Source of the DNA: Collinsella sp. WCA1-178-WT-3 (M1) | GTDB taxonomy: Bacteria > Actinomycetota > Coriobacteriia > Coriobacteriales > Coriobacteriaceae | DNA: 64,000 nucleotides | Reading direction: 5' to 3' | Assembly (NCBI RefSeq): GCF_009696325.1 | Contig: NZ_VUME01000005.1 | Coordinates: 98,201-162,200, forward strand | In this document: positions 25,997-34,822 of the stretch, piece after piece | How positions within the stretch are numbered: position 1 is the first letter of the stretch | Layout of the letters: each line of letters opens with the position of its first letter | The notes under the pieces: model-generated | Databases searched by the model: none | Seen by the model: only the letters and a program-made list of their open reading frames with translations | What the model was told of the DNA's origin: nothing | Position numbers and translations under genes: made by a program

Positions 25997-26934
25997 TGGT
26001 TTCCCCCGGCACAAACCTTTCTGCCGTAGCGATCGTCGGTCCGACGGCGGTCGGCAAGAGTGATGTTGCCGACCGCCTGGCTGCTCGTCTGTCGTCTGAA
26101 GTGTTATCGTGTGACGCGATGCAAATCTATCGCGGTATGGATATCGGTACGGCCAAGATGATGCCCGAGGAGTGCTCGGTGCCCCTGCGCCTTGTCGATA
26201 TCGTGGACCCGGGCGTCGCGTATTCTGCTGCGCTCTATCAGTCTGATGCCCGGGCGCATATCGAGCGTTTGCTTGGTGAGCAACGGCTTCCGGTCTTTTG
26301 CGGCGGCACGGGCTTGTATCTTAAGGCTGCACTCGATGAAATGGACTTTCCTTCGGGAGAGCTCGAGGACGAACGTCGCACGGGTTATCAGGAGCTTGCC
26401 GAGCGTATTGGCGAGGAGGCATTGTATGCCCTGCTTGCCGAGCGTGATCCGGAATCGGCTGCCGTGATTCATCCTCATAACGTGCGCCGCGTGATCCGTG
26501 CGCTCGAGATGCACGATGACGGTGTGTCGTATGCCCAGCAGAAGTCGAAATTCAGCGTTCCGCATGAGCGCTATCATGCCATGTGGTTTGGTCTGACGCG
26601 TAGCCGTGAAGTGCTGTATGAGCGCATTAACCTGCGTGTCGACCTTATGTTTGAGCAGGGGCTGGTTGATGAGGTCCGTGGCCTTATGGACCAGGGCCTG
26701 GGTGATGCACTCACGTCGATGCAGGCAATCGGTTACAAAGAGATTATTGATGCCTTGCGAGGCGCTATTACCATGGATGAGGCCCGCGAGCTTATTAAGA
26801 TGCGCTCACGTCGCTATGCCAAGCGCCAACTTTCCTGGTTTAAGCGTGACGATCGCATCGTGTGGTTCGATATGGATGAGTTTACGATCGATGAGGTCGT
26901 CGATGATATCTACCGTCGTATCGAGGCTGCCTAA
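25996..26934 (+). CDS. miaA: tRNA dimethylallyltransferase MiaA
   Basis: A 312-residue enzyme adding the isopentenyl group to A37 of UNN-reading tRNAs. The P-loop GPTAVGKS is near residue 15 and the conserved DAMQIYRGMDIGTAK follows. C-terminal QAIGYKE and the R..YAKRQ..W motif are present. The start overlaps the miaB stop and its own stop overlaps the hflX start. Confidence 0.95.
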   Translation: MVSPGTNLSAVAIVGPTAVGKSDVADRLAARLSSEVLSCDAMQIYRGMDIGTAKMMPEECSVPLRLVDIVDPGVAYSAALYQSDARAHIERLLGEQRLPVFCGGTGLYLKAALDEMDFPSGELEDERRTGYQELAERIGEEALYALLAERDPESAAVIHPHNVRRVIRALEMHDDGVSYAQQKSKFSVPHERYHAMWFGLTRSREVLYERINLRVDLMFEQGLVDEVRGLMDQGLGDALTSMQAIGYKEIIDALRGAITMDEARELIKMRSRRYAKRQLSWFKRDDRIVWFDMDEFTIDEVVDDIYRRIEAA

Positions 26935-28223
26935 TGGCACGCTTTCCCTTGGTTCCCACGGCGCCTGAACCTGAGCGTGCCGTCTTGGTTGGTGTTGAGT
27001 GGCGCGATAACGCCTGGCCGCTCGACCGTTCGCTCGACGAGCTCGAGCGCTTGGCTCACACTGCTGGTGCCCAATGCGTGGCACGCTTGTCTCAGCGTCT
27101 GGTCAAACCTTATCCCAAATCGTTTATCGGCTCCGGTAAGGTCGAGGAGTTATGCGGTTTGGTGCATCGTATGAATGCGGATGTTGTAATCTTCGACGAT
27201 GACTTGACTCCTTCACAGCAGTCCTATCTTGAGAAAGCCGTGGGCGAACCGGTCAAGATTATTGACCGTACGGCGTTGATTTTGGATATCTTTGGCCTGC
27301 ATGCTCAGACGCGTGAGGGTCGCTTACAGGTGCAGCTGGCTCAGTTGCAGTATCTGCTGCCTCGTCTGCGAGGTATGTGGAGCCACCTTGCTAAGGAACA
27401 GACGCGTGGCGGTATTGGATCGCGTTTTGGCCAGGGCGAAAGCCAGCTCGAGGTCGACCGTCGCCTGATTCGCGATAAGATCGCAGCGCTTCGACGCGAA
27501 TTGAAACAGGTTGAACAACGTCGTGATGTGCAATCGAAAAGCCGTATTGAATCGCCGGCGTTTCGCGTTGCGTTGGCTGGCTACACCAATGCCGGTAAGT
27601 CGACGTTGCTTAATCGATTGACGGGATCCACGGTACTTTCGCAGGATAAGCTGTTTGCCACGCTCGATCCTACGACGCGTTCGTATCGTTTACCTGGTGG
27701 CCGTGGCATGACGATCACTGATACCGTTGGCTTTATTCAAAAGCTGCCCCATGGCCTGGTCGACGCGTTTAAATCTACGCTTTCCGAGGTGCTCGGCGCC
27801 GATTTGATTCTTAAAGTTGTGGATGCTTCCGATGAGGATTACGAGCGTCAGCTTGAGGCGGTTGATCGTGTCCTTGACGAGATTGGTGCCGGTGAGCGCC
27901 TGACGCTTACCGTGTTCAATAAAATCGATCTGCTCGATAGCGTCGACCGCTTGAGCTTTCGCCGGCGCTATCCCGAGGCGGTATTGTTCTCGGCTCAGAC
28001 GGGTGAGGGCCTTGATGACTTAGTCGATCGCATCGCTCGTGAAGCGGCCGCTACTGACGTGTTGCTCTCGGCCGATATCCCGTATCGAGAGGGCGCGTTA
28101 ATCACGCTTGTGCACGAACAGGGAACCCTTCTGCACGAGGAATACCTCGAGGACGGCGTTCGTATTGTGGCAAAGCTTCCAGCCCGTATCGCACCGCGTC
28201 TCGAGCGTTATCGAACAGAGTAA
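26934..28223 (+). CDS. hflX: GTPase HflX
   Basis: A 429-residue ribosome-associated GTPase that splits stalled ribosomes. The N-terminal HflX domain, the coiled RGGIGSRFGQGESQLE segment and the G domain (GYTNAGKS, DTVGFIQ, NKID) are present. It is the last gene of the miaB-miaA-hflX run. Its 3' end overlaps the convergent membrane acyltransferase gene by 16 bp. Confidence 0.95.
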   Translation: MARFPLVPTAPEPERAVLVGVEWRDNAWPLDRSLDELERLAHTAGAQCVARLSQRLVKPYPKSFIGSGKVEELCGLVHRMNADVVIFDDDLTPSQQSYLEKAVGEPVKIIDRTALILDIFGLHAQTREGRLQVQLAQLQYLLPRLRGMWSHLAKEQTRGGIGSRFGQGESQLEVDRRLIRDKIAALRRELKQVEQRRDVQSKSRIESPAFRVALAGYTNAGKSTLLNRLTGSTVLSQDKLFATLDPTTRSYRLPGGRGMTITDTVGFIQKLPHGLVDAFKSTLSEVLGADLILKVVDASDEDYERQLEAVDRVLDEIGAGERLTLTVFNKIDLLDSVDRLSFRRRYPEAVLFSAQTGEGLDDLVDRIAREAAATDVLLSADIPYREGALITLVHEQGTLLHEEYLEDGVRIVAKLPARIAPRLERYRTE

Positions 28224-28912
28224 ATCAGCTCCAGTACACCCAAGATAACCGGTTGATGAAACAGGTAGAACGGCAGCGCATGGCGCCCGAGACTTGCGAG
28301 CGCCGGGATGGGATTCGCATAGGCCCATCCCGGCGCCTCATAGTTTGCTTCCTGAGTCGTGTGGGCGGCAAAGAAGCCTGCAAGGTACATAAATAAGAAT
28401 GGTATGACTGGATAGTAATCACCAGAGACAAAGTCTGGGCTTGGGAAACCCAGCCAAGCTAAATAGGGGATAGGATAAACCGTTTTAGGAATGCTCCAGG
28501 TAAGGGTAAAAAGTGTGAGGCAAATTGCTATACCCCATACCGACGGCACTTTAACGATCACCGGACGCGCGAGCGCGACAATGGCGGTGCAGGCCGCCAT
28601 GCAGAACATGATGCCGAAGTTCACCGAGTCATCGACTGAGACGAGCGTCGTCGCGACCCATACGACAAAAGCGGCAGCGGCATATTTGACGGCACGCTTG
28701 ATGTTGTTGCGCGAGAGGGTGCACATCCAGCCGGCAATAAACAAAAAAACCCAACTGATGCTGGCACGCCAGATGTCTTGGAAGATGGTCTGAGTAAACC
28801 AGGGCATATCCCAACCATAAAGATAGGCAAGATCGTAGCAAGCATGAAATCCTGCCATCGACAGCATGGTAAATCCGCGAATGGTATCAAAGACCGTGAT
28901 GCGGTTTTGCAT
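28208..28912 (-). CDS. DUF1624 / heparan-alpha-glucosaminide N-acetyltransferase-like membrane protein
   Basis: A 234-residue polytopic membrane protein with about seven hydrophobic segments. It begins RITVFDTIRGFTMLSMAGFH, the hallmark of the DUF1624/acyltransferase-3-like superfamily, and ends with a FYLFHQPV motif. Such proteins are thought to transfer acyl groups across the membrane, but substrate is unknown. It begins at the lexA stop (one-base overlap), so it is likely co-transcribed with lexA and mildly SOS-responsive. That regulatory link is inference. Confidence 0.8.
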   Translation of the reverse strand: MQNRITVFDTIRGFTMLSMAGFHACYDLAYLYGWDMPWFTQTIFQDIWRASISWVFLFIAGWMCTLSRNNIKRAVKYAAAAFVVWVATTLVSVDDSVNFGIMFCMAACTAIVALARPVIVKVPSVWGIAICLTLFTLTWSIPKTVYPIPYLAWLGFPSPDFVSGDYYPVIPFLFMYLAGFFAAHTTQEANYEAPGWAYANPIPALASLGRHALPFYLFHQPVILGVLELIYSVR

Positions 28913-29556
28913 TACGAGAACCGGCGCATCAATCCAACAACCTTGCCCAGGATCGTCGGATTTGTCGCATAGATGGGCTCCATGGTGTCGTTTTCGGGCT
29001 GCAAGCGAACTCGTCCCTGCTCCTTGTAGAACGTTTTGACCGTTGCGGAGCCATCGATCATGGCCACAACGATCTCGCCATTCATGGCACTCTTCTGTTC
29101 GCGAACGATGATATAGTCGCCGTTAAGGATACCGACGTTAATCATCGAATTGCCGTGGACCTCGAGGATAAAAGACCCCTGGTCCGTTGCGATCTCGGTC
29201 GGGATGGTAAAGGTGTCCTCGATATTCTGCTCGGCAAGGATGGGGATCCCCGCGGCGACACGGCCCACGAGGGGTAGCGATACGGTTCCTCGGGGTGCCG
29301 TGGGCTCATCGGACTTTGAGATGGAGACGGAGGCTCCGTCCTCGTCAAAGAGCTCTAGGGCACGAGGCTTGGTGGCGTCACGTTTGAGCAGGCCGCGTGC
29401 TTCCAGTGCGGAGAGATGTGCATGTACGGTGCTAGGGGAGGAAAGACCCACAGCCGAAGCCATCTCACGCACGCTGGGCGGATAGCCCCTTTCCTGCTGA
29501 TACTCCTTGATGAAGTCGTAAATCTGCTGCTGTCGCTTGGTAATTTTGCGAGCCAT
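28912..29556 (-). CDS. lexA: SOS repressor LexA
   Basis: A 214-residue repressor. The N-terminal winged helix is ITKRQQQIYDFIKEY with GYPPSVREMASAVGLSS. The cleavage site lies in the GRVAAGIP segment (Ala-Gly present). The S24 peptidase part has the catalytic Ser in HGNSMI and Lys further on. I start at ATG 29554-29556 because AGAGGAAT lies 8 nt upstream and LexA proteins begin near that point. It is divergent from the YneA-like gene across two SOS boxes. Confidence 0.96.
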   Translation of the reverse strand: MARKITKRQQQIYDFIKEYQQERGYPPSVREMASAVGLSSPSTVHAHLSALEARGLLKRDATKPRALELFDEDGASVSISKSDEPTAPRGTVSLPLVGRVAAGIPILAEQNIEDTFTIPTEIATDQGSFILEVHGNSMINVGILNGDYIIVREQKSAMNGEIVVAMIDGSATVKTFYKEQGRVRLQPENDTMEPIYATNPTILGKVVGLMRRFS

Positions 29557-29601
29557 CAGGGATTCCTCTCTACCTAAACCAAACAAATGTTCTATGTTTG
29601 C

Positions 29602-29649
29602 TTGACAGGAACAACTGTTCGAAGATAATAATAACCGAACACTCGTTCC
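29602..29649. promoter_or_regulatory. lexA / YneA-like divergent promoter with two SOS boxes
   Basis: Two boxes match GAAC-N4-GTTC: GGAACAACTGTTCG (29608-29621) and CGAACACTCGTTCC (29636-29649). On the plus strand TTGACA (29602-29607) and an AT-rich -10 (around 29625-29631) bracket the first box. The second box sits at the expected start site. LexA can thus repress both directions. Confidence 0.9.
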
Positions 29650-29716
29650 CGCGCTAGACTTTTTTGTCCTCGCGGCTTGATAAAACAGTTCTCGTCAAAA
29701 AACGCGAGAGGAGAAC

Positions 29717-30169
29717 ATGATGAATGCAACGGATATGGTCCAGGGAAACCTCGCCCTTAAGCTCGAGACGCCTGCCGCGCCGGCTTTCACGGTTGTCAAA
29801 GGCGGCCGATCTGGTTTTCAAACACTGCCTGGAAAGCCCGTCCGCAGCCAGTGCGTCGCCGCGACTTCGGCCCCCGTTGCTCTGAAGGCCTCGACGATTG
29901 TCGCCCTGGCCGTTGCGCTCACGCTCTTCTTTGTACTTGCTACCTCGATCTTCAGCGCTCGTCACGCCGCATATGCCGAGTCGGCATCTAACGTTACCTA
30001 TGAGACTGTCCGTGTTCAGTCCGGAGATTCCCTGTGGTCGCTTGCTCAGGAGCATTCCGTTGACGGTCTTTCTACACAGGAGACTTCTGACATAATTCGC
30101 AGTGTCAATCATCTGGAGCATGGGTCACTCGATGCGGGTGATGTTCTTAAAGTTCCTGCGCGTTCGTAA
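29717..30169 (+). CDS. YneA/DivS-like SOS cell-division suppressor (TM + LysM)
   Basis: A 150-residue protein with a ~60-residue cytoplasmic N-terminus, one TM helix (about 62-85) and a C-terminal LysM domain (VRVQSGDSLWSLAQEH). Divergence from lexA across shared SOS boxes and TM-LysM architecture match B. subtilis YneA and functional analogues that delay division during DNA damage. Start is ATG 29717 or 29720 after AGAGGAGA. The long N-terminal tail is unlike YneA, so function is inferred from context. Confidence 0.75.
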   Translation: MMNATDMVQGNLALKLETPAAPAFTVVKGGRSGFQTLPGKPVRSQCVAATSAPVALKASTIVALAVALTLFFVLATSIFSARHAAYAESASNVTYETVRVQSGDSLWSLAQEHSVDGLSTQETSDIIRSVNHLEHGSLDAGDVLKVPARS

Positions 30170-30220
30170 GATTTAAACTCCGGCACATGGTACCCTTGTT
30201 ATCGTTTTGGAGGAGGTACC

Positions 30221-30664
30221 ATGCGCTGTCCCAGATGCGGCAATGCACATACCCGTGTTGTCGATTCCCGTATGCAGGAATCTAATAACACCATTAAACG
30301 CCGTCGTGAATGTTGTTCGTGCAACTATCGCTTCACAACATTCGAGCGATGCGAAGACCCCATCGAGGTCATCAAATCTGACGGGTCAAAGCAGCGGTTC
30401 GATCGCAATAAGCTGCTGGTCGGCTTAATGCGCGCTACGATTAAGCGCGACATCGACACGAAAAAGCTCAATGAGCTCATCGATGACATCGAGGTTGAGC
30501 TGCGTTCCCGTACACTGACGGCTGTTACGTCCCACGACCTGGGCGACATGGTGCTTAAGCGCTTGGCCAAGATCGACAAGGTGGCCTACATTCGCTTTGC
30601 CTCGGTCTATCGCGATTTCAAAGACATCGATGAATTTTTGCAAGAGCTCGACAAGCTAAGGTGA
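30221..30664 (+). CDS. nrdR: Transcriptional repressor NrdR
   Basis: A 147-residue repressor of ribonucleotide reductase genes. The N-terminal zinc ribbon [15 protein letters not shown] plus [13 protein letters not shown] is followed by an ATP-cone ([19 protein letters not shown]). GGAGG lies 7 nt before ATG. It precedes dut by 4 nt, joining two dNTP-pool functions. Confidence 0.95.
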   Translation: MRCPRCGNAHTRVVDSRMQESNNTIKRRRECCSCNYRFTTFERCEDPIEVIKSDGSKQRFDRNKLLVGLMRATIKRDIDTKKLNELIDDIEVELRSRTLTAVTSHDLGDMVLKRLAKIDKVAYIRFASVYRDFKDIDEFLQELDKLR

Positions 30665-30668
30665 TTTT

Positions 30669-31112
30669 ATGTCCAACATTACGGTCAACATTAAGCGTCT
30701 CGACCCTACGATCGAGCTTCCCAAATACGCCCATCCCACAGATGCCGGTTTGGACCTCCGTGCCAATGAGGACTGTACCCTTAAGCCCTTCGAGCGACGC
30801 TTGGTCTCTACTGGCCTTGCGATCGCGCTGCCCGATGGATACGCTGGCTTCGTTCAGCCTCGCAGTGGCCTGGCTATTAAGCAGGGTCTGTCTATAGTCA
30901 ACACGCCCGGTCTTATAGACGCCCACTATCGAGGTGAGCTTAAAGTCATCCTTATCAACCTGGATCCATCCAATGAAATCCAGATCAACAAGGGTGACCG
31001 AATCGCTCAACTCGTTATCCAAGAAGTTCCCACGGTCAATCTCGTGGAGGTAGACGAACTAGACGAAACCGACCGAGGAGCCGGCGGTTTCGGTTCCAGC
31101 GGCGTATTGTAA
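30669..31112 (+). CDS. dut: Deoxyuridine 5'-triphosphate nucleotidohydrolase (dUTPase)
   Basis: A 147-residue trimeric dUTPase. Motifs include [11 protein letters not shown] (I), PRSGLA (II), [10 protein letters not shown] (III), RIAQLV (IV) and a C-terminal GAGGFGSSG (V). It lowers dUTP and makes dUMP. It follows nrdR as a two-gene unit. Confidence 0.94.
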   Translation: MSNITVNIKRLDPTIELPKYAHPTDAGLDLRANEDCTLKPFERRLVSTGLAIALPDGYAGFVQPRSGLAIKQGLSIVNTPGLIDAHYRGELKVILINLDPSNEIQINKGDRIAQLVIQEVPTVNLVEVDELDETDRGAGGFGSSGVL

Positions 31113-31138
31113 TGTCCGCTCACCCGTGGGTGGCCCCT

Positions 31139-31232
31139 ATATATCATTCCATGCTCAAACATTCTCGCGGGGGCGCTCGTATCCCTCCCGCCCGCCTCTC
31201 ACACATATCATTCCATGCTCAAACATTCTCGC
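31139..31232 (+). repeat. Two half-copies of hairpin family 2
   Basis: ATATCATTCCATGCTC followed by AAACATTCTCGC occurs at about 31139-31168 and again at 31203-31232, each without its complementary second half. They precede a complete copy at 31256-31353. The 512-bp gap 31113-31624 contains these repeats and no gene I can support. Confidence 0.75.
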
Positions 31233-31255
31233 ATCGCAGGGGCGCATGGATTCCG

Positions 31256-31353
31256 CTTTCGCCTGAGCCCCATACATATCATCCCGTGCTCAAACATTCT
31301 CGCTTCGCTGCGAAACTGCGCGCGGGACGATATGTATGGGGCTCAGGCGAAAG
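31256..31353. repeat. Hairpin family 2, complete copy (downstream of dut)
   Basis: The 31-nt arms 31256-31286 and 31323-31353 are complementary with one A-to-G change that still allows wobble pairing. The centre reads TGCTCAAACATTCTCGC then TTCGCTGCGAAACTGCGCG. It may serve as the dut terminator region. Confidence 0.8.
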
Positions 31354-31386
31354 GGCTACATGCTTGAGATATAACAATCTTTCTAG

Positions 31387-31431
31387 TAAGCCGACGCGAC
31401 AAAGGGACGCCACCTTTGTCGCGTCGGTTTA
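31387..31431. terminator. Strong 19-bp hairpin, possible bidirectional terminator
   Basis: TAAGCCGACGCGACAAAGG and its near-perfect complement (one mismatch) are separated by 7 nt. T-rich sequence follows on the plus strand (TACTGTATTTATATTTT). It resembles neither hairpin family. Confidence 0.55.
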
Positions 31432-31511
31432 CTGTATTTATATTTTCCGGTTTCACCTTTGTATCTTCTAATGGTGGGGAATCTGGCATAGCTGCTAGCA
31501 CGTAAACGTAG

Positions 31512-31613
31512 CTGCTCGGCGGGAGCCGCCCATATATCGTTCCACGCGCAGTTTCGCAGCGCAGCGAGAATGTTTGAGCATGGAATGATATATGGGCGGC
31601 TCCCGCCGAGCAG
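31512..31613. repeat. Hairpin family 2, inverted complete copy (downstream of glycosyltransferase gene)
   Basis: The 36-nt arms 31512-31547 and 31578-31613 pair with two wobble-compatible transitions. The centre is the reverse complement of the 31256-31353 centre. The outer arms (GGCGGGAGCCGCC) are unrelated to the other copy. It ends 12 nt from the 31625 stop codon. Confidence 0.8.
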
Positions 31614-31624
31614 CGGACTTTCGC

Positions 31625-32983
31625 CTAGCGGATATGCGCGGGTTTTCCGCCCCAGTAGAAGCGGCAGAAAGCTCGTTTGCGCTTTTGGGGCTTGCCTGCA
31701 AGCTCCATAGTTGCGATGGCGATGTCCTCGGCCGCGTGTGGACGGCGTAGCACTTCGCCATTGATGAGCAGTGCCTTGAGCGACTCGGGATGATCGTGGA
31801 GATGGCGCAGCGTCACAATGAGCTCGCGTGCGGTGGTGACATGCATGCTGGCGCCCAAGTCGGTGAGCATGGTGGTGTTGGCCTTTTCCTGGCCATAGGA
31901 CTTGCCCAGCAGAATCATCGGCAGGTGTGCACACAGGCATTCGGTAACAGTGAGTCCGCCCGATTTGAGAATTGCCAGATCGCAGCCGTGCATGAGCGCT
32001 GCCATGTCATCGACATAGTCAAGAACCGTGACGTTTTCGAGTTTCATGGCTTCGAAGAGCGTTTTCAGGCGCGTGGCGTATTCCGTGTCCTTGCCCGGCA
32101 AAAAGACAAAGTGCATGTCCTCGAAGCTACGGAGGAAGGGGAGGGTTTGGTCCATCGCCGCGCGAAAGCGAACGTACGGTTGAGGCAAACTGGCGCCGGC
32201 CATTACCAGCACAATGGTCTTGTCGGTAGGGAGATTGAACTTCTCGAGTTCTTCCTCACGATTGTAATCCGTGTCAAATCCAGCGCGAATAGGGATGCCC
32301 GTAATGCGGATCTTTGCCTCAGGTACCTTGCGTGGGCGGAGCGTCTCGGCCATAAACTCGTTTGCCACGCAGAATAAGTCAGTGTCCTTATGGGGCCACC
32401 AGCCCTCGACCTCGTAATCGGTCGGCACGCAAATGACGGGATAGTCGATGCCCGTAATGACGCGCGCACCAACCGCAACGTTGGCTGCCGTGATATGTGT
32501 AGCGACCACGGCAATAGGCCTACGAGTGCGAACGTATTCATTAAATGCGGGGAACATAATGCGCGACCATGCCGTGCCGCCGCCCCAAAGCAGGTGTCCG
32601 GTAAGGGTATATCGCCAGGTCAAGTCATAAATTGGGCGTGTGGCGCCGGTAAACGATGCGGCCGTTTTGTTGCCGTCGAATTTTATGCGTCCAAAATCGA
32701 GGATATCCAAGACCTCAATCTCGACATCCTGCGGTATGCCCTTGGTGCCGCGTATAAGCTCGAATGCTTGCGCGATAGCGTTTGCTGCCGCTTTGTGTCC
32801 CGAACCAACCGATGCGTGGACAATGGTCACTAAGGGCTTTTGTCCAGGTGACGGCATCAATTGTTCCGATTGGGGGGCGCTTTGCGTGGGCAGGGGAGCG
32901 TCATTGCCCATCTGCGTTTGATCCATCGATAACTCCCCTTCATCGTTGTTTCGCAAAGAATCATTGTAGTGCATGACTGTCAT
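31625..32983 (-). CDS. MGDG synthase / UgtP-type glycosyltransferase
   Basis: A 452-residue GT28-type transferase. After a ~45-residue polar leader comes VTIVHASVGSGHKAAANAIAQ, the signature of the MGDG-synthase/processive diacylglycerol glucosyltransferase group. The C-terminal donor site contains KSGGLTVTECL. It should glycosylate diacylglycerol for membrane glycolipid or lipoteichoic-acid anchor synthesis. Sugar specificity is not readable. ATG 32981-32983 has AGGAG 3-4 nt upstream, and it is divergent from trxB with 60 bp between. Confidence 0.85.
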   Translation of the reverse strand: MTVMHYNDSLRNNDEGELSMDQTQMGNDAPLPTQSAPQSEQLMPSPGQKPLVTIVHASVGSGHKAAANAIAQAFELIRGTKGIPQDVEIEVLDILDFGRIKFDGNKTAASFTGATRPIYDLTWRYTLTGHLLWGGGTAWSRIMFPAFNEYVRTRRPIAVVATHITAANVAVGARVITGIDYPVICVPTDYEVEGWWPHKDTDLFCVANEFMAETLRPRKVPEAKIRITGIPIRAGFDTDYNREEELEKFNLPTDKTIVLVMAGASLPQPYVRFRAAMDQTLPFLRSFEDMHFVFLPGKDTEYATRLKTLFEAMKLENVTVLDYVDDMAALMHGCDLAILKSGGLTVTECLCAHLPMILLGKSYGQEKANTTMLTDLGASMHVTTARELIVTLRHLHDHPESLKALLINGEVLRRPHAAEDIAIATMELAGKPQKRKRAFCRFYWGGKPAHIR

Positions 32984-33043
32984 GTTCTCCTAAATTTGGG
33001 TATGAGCGCAAAGAACGCCAATGTTTCGATGAGAGGACACTCC

Positions 33044-33982
33044 ATGACTACCAATCAGCCGATCGATGTTGCGATTATCGGCGGCGGCCCAGCGGGCTAT
33101 GCTGCAGCCATTTATGCTGCGCGATCCAATCTAACGACGACCGTGATCGAGCAAGGCATGTCGGGAGGACAGATCGCCACAACCAATGAGGTCGAAAACT
33201 ATCCGGGCATTCCGCTCTTGAGCGGTGCCGAACTCGGCGAGCGTTTTCAGCAACATGCAGAGGGCCTGGGAGCACAGGTTGCATGGAGCATGGTGACGGG
33301 TATCGATTACGATGCGGATGCGGCGCTGTTTACGGTGCATCACGATACGGGCGATACGCTGGCCTCGAGCGTTATCGCTTGCATGGGCGCCACGCCGCGC
33401 TCTGCTGGCTTTGTTGGCGAGGATACGTATCGCGGTCGCGGCGTTTCGTATTGTGCGACGTGCGACGGCATGTTCTTTCGTGGCAAACAGGTCTTTGTCA
33501 TTGGCGGCGGTAATGCTGCCTGCGAGGAAGCCCTGTTCTTATCAGAAATTGCCAGCAGCGTGACCATCGTCTTGCGCCGCGATCGGTTCCGTGCTCCCGA
33601 TGGCGTGGTTCAAAAGGTGCTCGCAAAAGATAATATTTCTGTTAGGTACCAAACTAGTATTGTGGAGCTATCGGGCGAGGCCATGCCTACAACTATCACG
33701 TTTAAGGACAACGCCACCGGTGATACCTATTCCGAGTCCTTCGATCCAGGTTCGTTTGGCATCTTTGTCTTTGCCGGAACTCAGCCCCATACCGAGCTTG
33801 TACAGCATCTGGTGGATCTGGCGCCTGACGGCGGTATCGTTACCGACGACTCGATGGCCACGCGCACGCCGGGCTTGTTTGCTGCCGGCGATATCCGTTC
33901 CAAGCGTTTACGCCAGGTTGTGACCGCCGTTTCGGACGGAGCCATAGCGGCAACCAGCGCATACGCCTTCTTACGAGGATAA
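33044..33982 (+). CDS. trxB: Thioredoxin-disulfide reductase
   Basis: A 312-residue FAD/NADPH enzyme that reduces thioredoxin. FAD motif IGGGPAGYAAAIYAAR lies at the N-terminus, the redox CATC pair in YCATCDG near residue 140, NADPH motif IGGGNAA near 158, and the C-terminal FAAGDIR site. ATG 33044 follows GAGAGGA. An earlier in-frame start would overlap the divergent glycosyltransferase gene. Confidence 0.95.
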   Translation: MTTNQPIDVAIIGGGPAGYAAAIYAARSNLTTTVIEQGMSGGQIATTNEVENYPGIPLLSGAELGERFQQHAEGLGAQVAWSMVTGIDYDADAALFTVHHDTGDTLASSVIACMGATPRSAGFVGEDTYRGRGVSYCATCDGMFFRGKQVFVIGGGNAACEEALFLSEIASSVTIVLRRDRFRAPDGVVQKVLAKDNISVRYQTSIVELSGEAMPTTITFKDNATGDTYSESFDPGSFGIFVFAGTQPHTELVQHLVDLAPDGGIVTDDSMATRTPGLFAAGDIRSKRLRQVVTAVSDGAIAATSAYAFLRG

Positions 33983-34022
33983 GTACGATAATATATCTTA
34001 TGTAAGGTTGCTATCTTTATAC

Positions 34023-34065
34023 AAAGTGGTTGGACGGTGCGTCAATGTGCTGTCCAACCACTTTT
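34023..34065 (+). terminator. Terminator after trxB
   Basis: AAAGTGGTTGGAC / GTCCAACCACTTTT, a 13-bp stem with a 16-nt loop and short T tract, 40 nt after the trxB stop. Confidence 0.8.
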
Positions 34066-34091
34066 ACTTAGCGGCTATGTGGTATGCAAAA

Positions 34092-34104
34092 CTAGATAAT
34101 CTAG
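34092..34104. promoter_or_regulatory. CTAGAT-A-ATCTAG palindrome upstream of the DUF1836 gene
   Basis: A perfect 6+1+6 inverted repeat 33 nt before the ATG at 34137, in the promoter region. The half-site ACTAGAT recurs upstream of degV (35752-35773). Confidence 0.6.
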
Positions 34105-34136
34105 AATACAATATAGAAAACGAACGGAGGTCTCTT

Positions 34137-34748
34137 ATGAACCACGTCAAACATGTTATCCCGATGTCCGATACATCGGTCAGCATTAAGCCGGAGGATA
34201 TTCAGCCGACGGTGCTGCCGGATGCATTTATTCAGTCCGATATGGTGGGCAAACTCAATGTGTTGAGCTTGCCGCGCTATGACCAGCTGCCCAATGTAAC
34301 GCTCTATCGCGATCAGGTTATTGAATATGTTGCGCTGTGGATGGAGCCGCTTTCGATTTGCGTAGAGCAGCCCGTTATCACACCTTCGATGATCAATAAC
34401 TACGTAAAGGTCGGCCTCGTTCCTGCTCCGGTTAAAAAGCAGTATGGCCGTGAGCAGATTGCGCGTCTCATCGCCATTTGTATCTTTAAGCAGGTGCTGC
34501 CCATCGCTGCGGTTCAGGCGCTCTTTAATATTCAGCGCTTGAGCTACGACGCTCCGACGGCCTTCGATTATGTAGTCGATCAACTTGAGGCATCGATTCG
34601 TGCGGCTTTTTCCCTTGAGCAGACTCCCGTGCCCGATACCGCACATCAGGTTACGCGCGAATCGCTGCTCGTACGCAGTGCGGTTTCGTCTTTTGTATCG
34701 AAGGCGTACCTGATGAGCTACCTCAAGTTCAATGGGTTTAATAGCTAG
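34137..34748 (+). CDS. DUF1836 family (MerR-like HTH) protein
   Basis: A 203-residue protein. The middle contains a winged-helix-like segment (VITPSMINNYVKVGLVPAPVKKQYGREQIARLI) typical of DUF1836 proteins, which are presumed regulators. ATG 34137 follows CGGAGG. It is convergent with degV, and both upstream regions carry CTAGAT half-sites. I infer autoregulation and possible control of degV. Confidence 0.75.
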   Translation: MNHVKHVIPMSDTSVSIKPEDIQPTVLPDAFIQSDMVGKLNVLSLPRYDQLPNVTLYRDQVIEYVALWMEPLSICVEQPVITPSMINNYVKVGLVPAPVKKQYGREQIARLIAICIFKQVLPIAAVQALFNIQRLSYDAPTAFDYVVDQLEASIRAAFSLEQTPVPDTAHQVTRESLLVRSAVSSFVSKAYLMSYLKFNGFNS

Positions 34749-34756
34749 GCGACGTA

Positions 34757-34809
34757 TAACGCGGGCGGGATAAAGAGCCATCAGTCACTTTGTCCCGCCC
34801 GCGTTTTTT
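34757..34809. terminator. Bidirectional terminator between DUF1836 gene and degV
   Basis: AACGCGGGCGGGA.TAAAG and CTTT.GTCCCGCCCGCGTT form a long stem followed by TTTT on the plus strand. It lies 9 nt past the DUF1836 stop and 14 nt from the degV stop. Confidence 0.85.
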
Positions 34810-34822
34810 GCTTGGTTGAGCT

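Noticed and set aside
29581..29600. Third SOS box before lexA (ACAAATGTTCT)
   Set aside because: Only one half-site matches GAAC-N4-GTTC, so it is not counted.
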